DNA of 64,000 nt, taken from Pseudomonas sp. LS1212. Its GTDB lineage: Bacteria; Pseudomonadota; Gammaproteobacteria; Pseudomonadales; Pseudomonadaceae. Under the pieces are notes generated by a model, which ran no database searches, had not been told where the DNA came from, and saw only the letters and a list, made by a program, of their open reading frames with translations. How positions within the stretch are numbered: position 1 is the stretch's first letter; each line of letters starts with the position of its first letter. The position numbers were made by a program, and so were the translations under genes. The stretch lies in the NCBI RefSeq assembly GCF_024741815.1, contig NZ_CP102951.1, positions 1,498,501 through 1,562,500 on the forward strand, given 5' to 3'. This document shows positions 38,895 through 47,422 of the stretch, piece after piece.

Positions 38895-39404
38895 CATTCG
38901 GGCGATTTAGCGGCTGCGTTTTCAAAGCCGGGAGAAATCGGCTAACAAAAAGAAACGTCCTACTGTTACTTGTGAATTCTCCGGTAACCAATGCTGTCAC
39001 CGGTGATGCACAATTTCGGGTCGAAGCGACACATTGAGTGAGGGTTTCGGGGACTTTTACGAGCCATTTTTAACAAGATTGCTCGCTGGACTTGCCGGAT
39101 TAGAGGGCTTTGCCAATAATAGGCCCGCAAATTGCTTTATAAACAGGTTTTATTTCTTTTGCTTTCGCATAATCTGCGCGGGCTGTCAATTCTTCCAAGT
39201 CACATTTCCAGCGCTTCTGTAACTAGTTGTCGCATTGAAGAAATATCGACTTCGGGGCTGTCGTTAAAATGCTGATCACTGGCTCGTGGCGTTCTGACAC
39301 CCGTCGGCACGCGCAGGGCACTGTATTTCTCTGCTGTACTCATTCGCATATTGGGCTTGCCGCTCACTCTGCCTTGTTTCGCCCTTTACCGATGGAGTCC
39401 TGAG
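38895..39404. promoter_or_regulatory. Long aotJ upstream region
   Basis: These 510 bp hold no convincing gene; the two short frames at 38849-39222 have poor ribosome sites and no family resemblance. From about 38930 the DNA is AT-rich. An ArgR half-site is at 39228-39248 with a weaker repeat at 39259, probably the control region of aotJQMP-argR. Confidence 0.5.
39228..39248 (+). promoter_or_regulatory. ArgR half-site upstream of aotJ
   Basis: TGTCGC-N8-AA-N5 matches the consensus published for P. aeruginosa ArgR exactly. A second, weaker TGTCGT copy starts at 39259, 31 bp away (about three helical turns), as expected for a direct-repeat site. Confidence 0.65.
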
Positions 39405-40181
39405 ATGAAAAAACTCGCGTTTCTTGGCGCCCTGGCGCTGTCCGTGCTGTCGCTGTCGTCCTTTGCCGATGAAAAGCCGCTGAAAATCGGTATCGAAGCC
39501 GCCTACCCTCCATTCGCCTCCAAGGCACCGGACGGCAGCATCGTCGGTTTCGACTACGACATCGGCAATGCCCTGTGCGAAGAAATGAAGGTCAAGTGCG
39601 TCTGGGTCGAGCAAGAATTCGACGGCCTGATCCCTGCACTGAAAGTGCGCAAGATCGACGCGATCCTGTCTTCCATGTCGATCACTGAAGATCGCAAGAA
39701 GTCGGTCGACTTCACCAGCAAGTACTACAACACCCCGGCTCGCCTGGTGATGAAAGAAGGTACTCAGGTCAGTGACAGCATGTCCGAACTCAAGGGCAAG
39801 ACTGTCGGAGTGCAGCGCGGCTCGATCCATGATCGCTTCGCCAAGGAAGTTCTCGCGCCACTGGGTGCCGAAGTCAAACCTTACGGTTCGCAGAACGAAA
39901 TCTACCTGGACCTGGCCGCTGGCCGCCTCGACGGCACTGTGGCAGACGCTACCCTGTTGGATGACGGCTTCCTGAAAACCGATGCAGGCAAGGGCTTTGC
40001 TTTTGTCGGGCCAGCCTTTACCGATGTCAAATACTTTGGTGATGGCGTAGGTATCGCTGTGCGCAAGGGTGACAAGGCCAATCTGGACAAGATTAACGCC
40101 GCGATCGCTGCCATTCGCGAGAACGGCAAGTACAAGCAAATCCAGGACAAGTACTTCGCGTTCGATATTTACGGCAAGTAA
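39405..40181 (+). CDS. aotJ: Arginine/ornithine ABC transporter substrate-binding protein AotJ
   Basis: This 258-residue periplasmic protein has a signal peptide cleaved after SSFA and the family-3 solute-binding fold: PLKIGIEAAYPPFASKAPDG (about 23-42), EFDGLIPALKVRKIDAILSS and LKGKTVGVQRGS. It binds arginine and ornithine for uptake. The ATG at 39405 is preceded by TGGAGTCC, and the upstream frame has no conserved sequence. It is the first gene of aotJQMP-argR. Confidence 0.93.
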   Translation: MKKLAFLGALALSVLSLSSFADEKPLKIGIEAAYPPFASKAPDGSIVGFDYDIGNALCEEMKVKCVWVEQEFDGLIPALKVRKIDAILSSMSITEDRKKSVDFTSKYYNTPARLVMKEGTQVSDSMSELKGKTVGVQRGSIHDRFAKEVLAPLGAEVKPYGSQNEIYLDLAAGRLDGTVADATLLDDGFLKTDAGKGFAFVGPAFTDVKYFGDGVGIAVRKGDKANLDKINAAIAAIRENGKYKQIQDKYFAFDIYGK

Positions 40182-40273
40182 ATATGTCGCAGCGGTAAGT
40201 CCGAAATGGCGCAAGCAACAGGATCGCTGAAGTTTGCGCCATTTTTTCATCCCAACTTTCGAGGACCTGAATC

Positions 40274-40963
40274 ATGTTGAAAGGCTACGGGGCTGTCATC
40301 CTCGATGGCGCATGGTTGACGCTGCAGCTCGCCTTGTCATCCATGGCCCTGGCCATTGTTCTGGGTCTGATCGGTGTCGCGCTGCGCTTGTCGCCGGTAC
40401 GCTGGCTGGCCTGGCTCGGTGATCTCTATGCCACGGTCATCCGTGGGATCCCGGACCTGGTGCTTATCTTGCTGATTTTCTATGGAGGCCAGGACCTGCT
40501 CAACCGCGTGGCACCCCTGCTGGGTTACGAGGACTACATCGACCTCAATCCGCTGGCGGCCGGTATCGGTACCCTGGGCTTCATCTTTGGGGCTTACCTG
40601 TCGGAAACCTTCCGTGGTGCCTTCATGGCCATCCCCAAGGGGCAGGCCGAAGCGGGTTCGGCGTATGGCATGAGCAACCTGCAGATTTTCTTCCGGGTGT
40701 TGGTGCCGCAGATGATTCGCCTGGCGATTCCCGGCTTCACCAATAACTGGCTGGTATTGACCAAGGCCACGGCATTGATCTCGGTCGTCGGTCTGCAAGA
40801 CATGATGTTCAAGGCCAAGCAGGCGGCGGATGCCACGCGCGAGCCTTTTACCTTTTTCCTGACGGTGGCGGCCATGTACCTGGTGATTACCAGTGTCTCG
40901 CTGCTGGCCCTGCGTTACCTCGAGAAGCGCTACTCGGTAGGCGTAAAGGCGGCTGACCTATGA
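40274..40963 (+). CDS. aotQ: Arginine/ornithine ABC transporter permease AotQ
   Basis: This 229-residue inner membrane permease has five hydrophobic segments and the EAA loop (GQAEAGSAYGMSNLQIFFRV, about 128-147) that contacts the ATPase. It starts with GAGG at good spacing and ends in an ATGA overlap with aotM, so the two permeases are translated together. Confidence 0.92.
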   Translation: MLKGYGAVILDGAWLTLQLALSSMALAIVLGLIGVALRLSPVRWLAWLGDLYATVIRGIPDLVLILLIFYGGQDLLNRVAPLLGYEDYIDLNPLAAGIGTLGFIFGAYLSETFRGAFMAIPKGQAEAGSAYGMSNLQIFFRVLVPQMIRLAIPGFTNNWLVLTKATALISVVGLQDMMFKAKQAADATREPFTFFLTVAAMYLVITSVSLLALRYLEKRYSVGVKAADL

Positions 40964-41658
40964 TTTTCGACTACAACGTCATCCTCGAAAGCCTGCCGCT
41001 GTACCTGAACGGCCTGCTGACCACGCTCAAACTATTGGCGCTGTCCTTGCTGTTCGGTCTGTTGGCAGCCGTGCCGCTGGGCTTGATGCGGGTTTCCAGG
41101 CAGCCGCTGGTCAACATGACGGCCTGGTTGTACACCTATGTGATCCGCGGCACGCCAATGCTGGTGCAGTTGTTCCTGATCTACTACGGCCTGGCGCAAT
41201 TCGAAGCGGTACGCGAGAGCTTCCTCTGGCCATGGCTGTCGAGCGCGACCTTCTGTGCCTGCCTGGCCTTTGCCATCAACACCAGCGCCTACACCGCCGA
41301 AATCATCGCTGGCAGCCTGCGGGCCACCCCGCACGGCGAAATCGAGGCTGCCAAGGCCATGGGCATGTCGCGGGTCAAGATGTACCGGCGCATTCTGCTG
41401 CCATCGGCCCTGCGCCGGGCGTTGCCGCAGTACAGTAACGAAGTGATCATGATGCTGCAGACCACCAGTCTGGCGTCCATCGTGACCCTGATCGACATCA
41501 CTGGCGCGGCCCGTACCGTGAACGCCCAGTACTACCTACCGTTCGAGGCCTACATCACCGCGGGCGTGTTCTATCTGTGCCTGACCTTCATTCTGGTCCG
41601 GATGTTCAAGCTGGCCGAACGCCGCTGGCTTGGTTACCTGGCGCCGCGCAAGGGCTAA
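40960..41658 (+). CDS. aotM: Arginine/ornithine ABC transporter permease AotM
   Basis: This 232-residue permease is the partner of AotQ, with five hydrophobic segments and the EAA loop HGEIEAAKAMGMSRVKMYRR (about 127-146). Its start overlaps the aotQ stop by 4 bp. Confidence 0.92.
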   Translation: MIFDYNVILESLPLYLNGLLTTLKLLALSLLFGLLAAVPLGLMRVSRQPLVNMTAWLYTYVIRGTPMLVQLFLIYYGLAQFEAVRESFLWPWLSSATFCACLAFAINTSAYTAEIIAGSLRATPHGEIEAAKAMGMSRVKMYRRILLPSALRRALPQYSNEVIMMLQTTSLASIVTLIDITGAARTVNAQYYLPFEAYITAGVFYLCLTFILVRMFKLAERRWLGYLAPRKG

Positions 41659-41751
41659 TGGACATGCAGCGCCCGGTCAAGCTGGCTGGGCGCCAACCTT
41701 TTCGTCGCGGGCGTGTGCTCAACGACTGACTGCTTTGTGAGAATCGACAGC

Positions 41752-42516
41752 ATGTACAAACTTGAAGTCCAAGACCTGCATAAACGCTATGGCAGTCATG
41801 AAGTGCTCAAGGGTGTGTCCCTGGCAGCCAAGGCGGGTGATGTCATCAGCATCATTGGCTCCAGCGGCTCGGGCAAGAGTACTTTCCTGCGTTGCATCAA
41901 TTTGCTCGAGCAGCCCCATGCCGGCAGGATCCTGCTCAACAATGAAGAGCTCAAGCTGGTAGCGAACAAGGACGGCGCCCTCAAGGCCGCCGACCCCAAG
42001 CAGCTGCAGCGCATGCGTTCGCGCTTGTCGATGGTGTTCCAGCACTTCAACCTGTGGTCGCACATGACCGCGCTCGAGAACATCATCGAAGCGCCGGTGC
42101 ATGTCCTGGGCATGTCGAAGAAGGATGCGCTGGAGAAGGCCGAGCATTACCTGAACAAGGTCGGCGTGTCCCATCGCAAGGATGCCTATCCAGGGCACAT
42201 GTCCGGTGGCGAACAGCAGCGCGTGGCCATTGCCCGGGCGCTGGCCATGGAGCCGGAAGTGATGCTGTTCGACGAGCCGACCTCGGCGCTCGACCCTGAG
42301 CTGGTCGGTGACGTGCTCAAGGTCATGCAGTCGCTGGCGCAGGAAGGGCGCACCATGGTCGTGGTTACCCACGAAATGGGTTTCGCCCGTGAGGTCTCCA
42401 ACCAGTTGGTGTTCCTGCACAAAGGGCTGGTCGAGGAGGCTGGCAACCCTCGCGAAGTGCTGGTCAACCCGCAGTCCGAGCGTTTGCAGCAATTTCTTTC
42501 GGGCAGCTTGAAGTAG
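41752..42516 (+). CDS. aotP: Arginine/ornithine ABC transporter ATPase AotP
   Basis: This 254-residue ATPase powers the Aot importer. It has Walker A GSSGSGKST (about 37-45), the signature MSGGEQQRVAIARAL, Walker B MLFDEPTSALDP and the switch histidine VVTHEMGFA. The start at 41752 is chosen because YKLEVQDLHKRYG is the family N terminus; the site before it (TGAGAATC) is weak. The 93-bp gap after aotM is larger than others in the operon. Confidence 0.93.
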   Translation: MYKLEVQDLHKRYGSHEVLKGVSLAAKAGDVISIIGSSGSGKSTFLRCINLLEQPHAGRILLNNEELKLVANKDGALKAADPKQLQRMRSRLSMVFQHFNLWSHMTALENIIEAPVHVLGMSKKDALEKAEHYLNKVGVSHRKDAYPGHMSGGEQQRVAIARALAMEPEVMLFDEPTSALDPELVGDVLKVMQSLAQEGRTMVVVTHEMGFAREVSNQLVFLHKGLVEEAGNPREVLVNPQSERLQQFLSGSLK

Positions 42517-42652
42517 TCGAAATATTTCAAGACTGCCGCTGCGCACCAAAATAGGTCATGCTACGCGCCCTGCGTAGCCTGACCAGGCTCTTTCCCGTCG
42601 GAGTGCAGGCTGCTCCGGCCTTTGACACAATTCAGGTTTCGGACCGCACGTC

Positions 42653-43633
42653 ATGACAACCCAGCGAATCGGTTTTCTCATCTGGCCCAGCACCAAAGCC
42701 CTGACTCTGGCGCTGGCGGAAGAGGCGTTGCGGGTCGCGCAAAAAGTGCATCCGGATGTGGTCTACGAGCTGCTGTTCCTCCAGGCCGAGCCGCCACAGG
42801 AAGGTGCCTGGCGCTTGCCGGGTGAACCCTGGGGCGGGCGCCTGGAAGGCTGTCAGAAGCTTTTCCTGCTTGCCGACGAGCCCCCCGTGGCGCTCAACTC
42901 CACGCTGGGCAGCGCGCTCAAGCAATTGGTGCGCGCCGGGTGTGTGGTCGGCGGTTTGTCTGCCGGTGTCTATCCACTGGCACAACTGGGTTTGCTCGAT
43001 GGCTATCGGGCGGCTGTGCACTGGCGCTGGCAGGATGACTTCGTCGAGCGGTTCCCCAAGGTTATCGCCACCAGCCATCTGTTCGACTGGGATCGCGATC
43101 GCCTGACCGCTTGCGGCGGCATGTCGGTGCTGGATCTGTTGCTGGCCGTACTGGCCCGGGACCATGGCGCCGAGCTTGCCGGCGCGGTGTCCGAGGAGTT
43201 GGTGGTCGAGCGCATTCGCGAGGGTGGCGAGCGTCAGCGCATTCCGTTGCAGAACCGTCTGGGTTCGAGCCACCCGAAGCTGACCCAGGCTGTGCTGTTG
43301 ATGGAAGCGAATATCGAAGAGCCGCTGACCACCGACGAAATTGCCCAGCATGTATGTGTTTCGCGGCGGCAGCTGGAGCGGATTTTCAAGCAGTACCTCA
43401 ATCGCGTACCAAGCCAGTATTACCTGGAACTGCGCCTGAACAAGGCCCGCCAGATGTTGATGCAAACCAGCAAGTCGATCATTCAGATCGGCTTGTCCTG
43501 CGGTTTCTCCTCCGGGCCGCATTTCTCCAGTGCCTACCGCAACTTCTTCGGCGCGACGCCGCGTGAAGACCGGAACCAGCGGCGCAGCAGCAGTCCGTTT
43601 GAGTTGTCTTCGGCGCCAGCTGAGCGCGGTTGA
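42653..43633 (+). CDS. argR: AraC-family arginine regulator ArgR
   Basis: This 326-residue regulator is unlike enterobacterial ArgR. It has an N-terminal DJ-1/PfpI-like domain (about 5-190) and a C-terminal AraC/XylS double helix-turn-helix (TTDEIAQHVCVSRRQLERIF and GLSCGFSSGPHFSSAYRNFF). In P. aeruginosa the orthologue senses arginine and controls aot, aru and related genes. It follows aotP after 136 bp and, with the ArgR sites at aotJ and aruC, forms a local feedback loop. Confidence 0.94.
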   Translation: MTTQRIGFLIWPSTKALTLALAEEALRVAQKVHPDVVYELLFLQAEPPQEGAWRLPGEPWGGRLEGCQKLFLLADEPPVALNSTLGSALKQLVRAGCVVGGLSAGVYPLAQLGLLDGYRAAVHWRWQDDFVERFPKVIATSHLFDWDRDRLTACGGMSVLDLLLAVLARDHGAELAGAVSEELVVERIREGGERQRIPLQNRLGSSHPKLTQAVLLMEANIEEPLTTDEIAQHVCVSRRQLERIFKQYLNRVPSQYYLELRLNKARQMLMQTSKSIIQIGLSCGFSSGPHFSSAYRNFFGATPREDRNQRRSSSPFELSSAPAERG

Positions 43634-43663
43634 TTTATCCTGAATGAAGGCCCTTCGGGCCTT

Positions 43664-43754
43664 ATCGCTGGCAAGCCAGCTCCCACAGAGTTCTCCAAGC
43701 TACACGGGTAATCTGTCTGGCAAAAATCCCTGTGGGAGCGAGCTTGCCCGCGAT
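43664..43754. repeat. REPIN with mixed REP subtypes
   Basis: The left arm (43664-43687, core cgctggcaagccagctcccaca) faces a right arm (43731-43754) of the other subtype, tgtgggagcgagcttgcccgcg. It lies between argR and the aruC control region. Confidence 0.85.
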
Positions 43755-43813
43755 CGGCCGCAGAGCGGCCGTCCTCTCTGATTTCCGTTAAACTGCGCCT
43801 TTGCGAAGTTATT

Positions 43814-43885
43814 TGTCGCATTGCCGCAACCCTCGGTAAAACAGGGTTTGGCGCTATAAGAAGTTGTCGCTTGGCGGCAAGGCCA
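43814..43885 (+). promoter_or_regulatory. Two ArgR half-sites upstream of aruC
   Basis: TGTCGC-N8-AA-N5 occurs exactly at 43814-43834 and again at 43865-43885, in the same orientation, with 51 bp from start to start. It is the control region of the aruCFGDB genes. The rest of the 325-bp gap after argR holds the REPIN. Confidence 0.75.
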
Positions 43886-43958
43886 AGCTGAAATCAGTCC
43901 TTACAATCCCCTCATCGCTAGCCAGTTCCAGGCAGGCGTTCCTCTTCAGGAGACTCCG

Positions 43959-45179
43959 ATGTCCGTTGAGCAAGCTCAAGTGCAACGCGCCGATTTCGAC
44001 CAGGTAATGGTCCCCAACTACGCTCCCGCGGGTTTCATTCCCGTGCGCGGTGCGGGCTCCCGAGTCTGGGATCAGGCGGGCCGAGAGCTGATCGATTTTG
44101 CCGGCGGTATCGCCGTGAACGTGCTTGGTCATGCCCACCCGGCATTGGTCGGTGCGCTGACCGAACAAGCCAATAAACTGTGGCATGTCTCCAACGTCTT
44201 CACCAACGAGCCAGCCCTGCGCCTGGCCAAGAAGCTGGTCGACGCGACCTTCGCCGAGCGCGTGTTCTTCTGCAACTCCGGTGCCGAAGCCAACGAAGCC
44301 GCCTTCAAGCTGGCGCGCCGTGTCGCTCACGATCGCTTCGGTCCGGAAAAATACGAGATCATCGCCACGCTCAACAGCTTCCACGGGCGTACCCTGTTCA
44401 CCGTCAACGTCGGTGGCCAGTCGAAGTACTCCGACGGTTTCGGTCCGAAGATCACCGGCATCACCCACGTGCCTTACAACGATCTGGACGCGCTCAAAGC
44501 TGCGATCTCGGACAAGACCTGCGCAGTCGTGATCGAGCCGGTGCAAGGCGAGGGCGGCGTGCTGCCGGCCGAGCTTGCGTACCTGCAGGGCGCCCGCGAG
44601 CTGTGCGACCAGCACAACGCACTGCTGGTGTTCGACGAAGTGCAGACCGGCATGGGCCGCAGCGGCGAACTGTTCGCCTACATGCACTACGGTGTCATCC
44701 CCGACATCCTGTCCAGCGCCAAGAGCCTGGGCGGCGGCTTCCCGATCGGCGCCATGCTGACCACCGAAGCGCTGGCCAAGCACCTGGTCGTGGGCACCCA
44801 CGGCACCACCTACGGCGGCAACCCGCTGGCATGCGCCGTCGGCAATGCGGTCATCGATGTTATCAATACCCCCGAGGTGCTGGCTGGCGTCAAGGCCAAG
44901 CGCGAGCGCTTCAACACCCGACTGGAAAAGATCGGCCAGCAATACGGACTGTTCACCGAGATCCGCGGTTTGGGCTTGCTGATCGGTTGCGTCCTGAGCG
45001 ATGCCTGGAAAGGCAAGGCCAAGGACGTCTTCAACGCTGCTGAAAAAGAAGGCCTGATGATTCTTCAAGCCGGTCCCGACGTGGTGCGTTTCGCCCCGAG
45101 CCTGGTGATCGACGATGCCGACATCGACGAGGGCCTGGATCGCTTCGAACGCGCAGTGGCGAAACTGACCCAGGCCTGA
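43959..45179 (+). CDS. aruC: Succinylornithine/acetylornithine aminotransferase AruC
   Basis: This 406-residue class III PLP aminotransferase removes the delta-amino group of N2-succinylornithine in arginine breakdown, and also works on acetylornithine in synthesis. The cofactor lysine is Lys255 (SSAKSLGGGFPIG), with Asp226 in VFDEVQTGMGR and the phosphate-binding NSGAEANEAAFKLAR segment. It is the first gene of the aru operon. Confidence 0.95.
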   Translation: MSVEQAQVQRADFDQVMVPNYAPAGFIPVRGAGSRVWDQAGRELIDFAGGIAVNVLGHAHPALVGALTEQANKLWHVSNVFTNEPALRLAKKLVDATFAERVFFCNSGAEANEAAFKLARRVAHDRFGPEKYEIIATLNSFHGRTLFTVNVGGQSKYSDGFGPKITGITHVPYNDLDALKAAISDKTCAVVIEPVQGEGGVLPAELAYLQGARELCDQHNALLVFDEVQTGMGRSGELFAYMHYGVIPDILSSAKSLGGGFPIGAMLTTEALAKHLVVGTHGTTYGGNPLACAVGNAVIDVINTPEVLAGVKAKRERFNTRLEKIGQQYGLFTEIRGLGLLIGCVLSDAWKGKAKDVFNAAEKEGLMILQAGPDVVRFAPSLVIDDADIDEGLDRFERAVAKLTQA

Positions 45180-45315
45180 TCCGGCTGCGGCAACCTTCGG
45201 CGGCCTGCAGGGCCGCCGGACCTGACTCCCATACCGAGTGCGTGATTGCGCACCCGGTCCCCTGTTCCCTCGTGTCGGCGGATGCCGGCCTGATTTCCTT
45301 GAAAGGAGTGACACC

Positions 45316-46335
45316 ATGCTGGTGATGCGCCCCGCGCAAATGGCTGATTTGGGCGAAGTACAGCGTCTGGCTGCAGACAGCCCGATTGGTGTCACCTCCT
45401 TGCCCGACGATGCCGGTCGCCTGAGCGACAAGATTGCCGCTTCCGAAGCGTCGTTCGCTGCCGAAGTCAGCTTCAACGGCGAGGAAAGCTATTTCTTCGT
45501 GCTCGAAGACAGCGCGACCGGCCGGCTGGTCGGCTGTTCGGCGATCGTGGCCTCGGCCGGCTATTCCGAACCCTTCTACAGCTTTCGCAACGAGACTTTT
45601 GTGCATGCTTCGCGCGAGCTGAAGATCCACAACAAGATCCACGTGCTGTCGCAGTGCCACGACCTGACCGGCAACAGCCTGTTGACCAGCTTCTATGTGG
45701 TGCCCGAGTTGGTTGGCACCTCCTGGACCGAGCTCAACTCGCGTGGCCGCCTGCTGTTCATGGCCAACCACCCGGAGCGGTTTGCCGACTCGGTGGTGAC
45801 CGAGATCGTCGGCTATAGCGACGAGAACGGTGATTCGCCGTTCTGGGACGCGATCGGGCGCAACTTCTTCGACCTCAACTATGCAGAGGCCGAGCGCCTG
45901 TGTGGCCTGAAGAGCCGCACCTTTCTCGCCGAATTGATGCCGCACTACCCGATCTATGTGCCGCTGCTGCCGGACGCCGCCCAGGAGGCGATGGGCCAGG
46001 TGCACCCGCGGGCCCAGGTCACCTTTGACATCCTGATGCGCGAAGGCTTCGAGACCGATCACTACATCGACATCTTCGACGGTGGCCCGACGCTGCATGC
46101 GCGGGCGTCGGGGATTCGTTCGATTGCCCAGAGCCGGGTCGTGCCGGTGAAGATCGACGAAACCGTGGTCAAGGGCGGGCGGCCTTATCTGGTTGCCAAC
46201 GGCCAGCTGCAGGATTACCGCGCCGTGCTGCTCGAACTCGATTGGGTGCCGGGCAAGCCGGTCAACCTGAATCTTGAGACAGCCGAGGCCCTGGGTGTCG
46301 GCGAGGGCGCCAGCGTGCGCCTGGTAGCGGTTTGA
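45316..46335 (+). CDS. aruF: Arginine/ornithine succinyltransferase alpha subunit AruF
   Basis: This 339-residue protein is one of two related subunits that transfer succinyl from succinyl-CoA to arginine, the first step of the pathway. The N terminus (LVMRPAQMADLGEVQRLA) and the SPFWDAIGRNFFDLNYAEAE segment are shared with AruG. AGGAG lies before the ATG at 45316; the longer frame is not conserved. Confidence 0.94.
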   Translation: MLVMRPAQMADLGEVQRLAADSPIGVTSLPDDAGRLSDKIAASEASFAAEVSFNGEESYFFVLEDSATGRLVGCSAIVASAGYSEPFYSFRNETFVHASRELKIHNKIHVLSQCHDLTGNSLLTSFYVVPELVGTSWTELNSRGRLLFMANHPERFADSVVTEIVGYSDENGDSPFWDAIGRNFFDLNYAEAERLCGLKSRTFLAELMPHYPIYVPLLPDAAQEAMGQVHPRAQVTFDILMREGFETDHYIDIFDGGPTLHARASGIRSIAQSRVVPVKIDETVVKGGRPYLVANGQLQDYRAVLLELDWVPGKPVNLNLETAEALGVGEGASVRLVAV

Positions 46336-46396
46336 TACCTGGTATTTACCGGTCGAGTTCTGCGGACGCCCTGGGGCGTTCGCCTGAGGAGAAAGC

Positions 46397-47422
46397 ATGA
46401 TCGTTCGTCCCGTACGCAGCAGCGATTTACCTGCGCTGATTGAGCTGGCGCGCAGCACCGGCACCGGCCTGACCACCTTGCCGGCCAACGAAGAGCGCTT
46501 GTCGCACCGTGTCGGCTGGGCCGAGAAGACCTTCCGTGGCGAGGCCGGCCGCGGCGACGCCGATTACCTGTTCGTGCTCGAGGATGACAACGGCCAGGTC
46601 GTCGGTATCTCCGCCATCGCCGGTGCCGTGGGGCTGCGTGAACCCTGGTACAACTACCGGGTCGGCTTGACCGTGAGCGCCTCGCAGGAGCTGAACATCT
46701 ACCGCGAGATCCCGACCCTGTTCCTAGCCAATGACCTGACCGGCAACTCGGAACTCTGCTCGCTGTTCCTGCGCAGTGATGCCCGCACCGGACTCAACGG
46801 TCGCCTGCTGTCCAAGGCACGCATGCTGTTCATCGCCGAGTTCCCGGAACTGTTTGGCAACAAGATCATCGCCGAAATGCGCGGCATGTCCGACAGCAAT
46901 GGCCGCTCGCCGTTCTGGGAAAGCCTGGGGCGGCACTTCTTCAAGATGGAATTCAGCCAGGCCGATTACCTGACCGGCGTCGGCAACAAGGCGTTCATCG
47001 CCGAACTGATGCCGAAATTCCCGCTGTACACCTGCTTCCTGTCGCCAGCGGCGCGCGAGGTGATCGGTCGCGTGCACACTGACACGGAGCCGGCCTTGAA
47101 CATGCTCAAGAGCGAAGGTTTCAGCTACCAGGGGTATGTCGACATTTTCGACGCGGGCCCTGCCGTGGAATGCGAAACCAGCAAGATCCGCGCGGTGCAC
47201 GACAGCCAGGCGCTGGTGCTGGCCATCGGCACACCGGGGGACGACGCCACGCCGTTCATCATCCACAACCGCAAGCGTGAGGACTGCCGCATTACTGCCG
47301 CACCTGCACGTCTGGCGGCCGGTACCCTGGTGGTCGATCCCATGACGGCCAAGCGCCTGCGCCTGAGCGCCGGTGATCAGGTTCGTGCCGTGTCAATGTC
47401 CGCTGCCCGGGAGGCCAAGTAA
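46397..47422 (+). CDS. aruG: Arginine succinyltransferase beta subunit AruG
   Basis: This 341-residue protein pairs with AruF to form the succinyltransferase. It repeats the family plan: IVRPVRSSDLPALIELARST at the start, SPFWESLGRHFFKMEFSQAD in the centre, and FIAELMPKFPLYTCFLSPAA. It begins after GAGGAGAAAG and its TAA shares one base with the ATG of aruD. Confidence 0.94.
   Translation: MIVRPVRSSDLPALIELARSTGTGLTTLPANEERLSHRVGWAEKTFRGEAGRGDADYLFVLEDDNGQVVGISAIAGAVGLREPWYNYRVGLTVSASQELNIYREIPTLFLANDLTGNSELCSLFLRSDARTGLNGRLLSKARMLFIAEFPELFGNKIIAEMRGMSDSNGRSPFWESLGRHFFKMEFSQADYLTGVGNKAFIAELMPKFPLYTCFLSPAAREVIGRVHTDTEPALNMLKSEGFSYQGYVDIFDAGPAVECETSKIRAVHDSQALVLAIGTPGDDATPFIIHNRKREDCRITAAPARLAAGTLVVDPMTAKRLRLSAGDQVRAVSMSAAREAK

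Noticed and set aside
38849..39222. Two 62-codon frames between acsA and aotJ
   Set aside because: Weak or absent ribosome sites and no family resemblance; the DNA looks like a control region.
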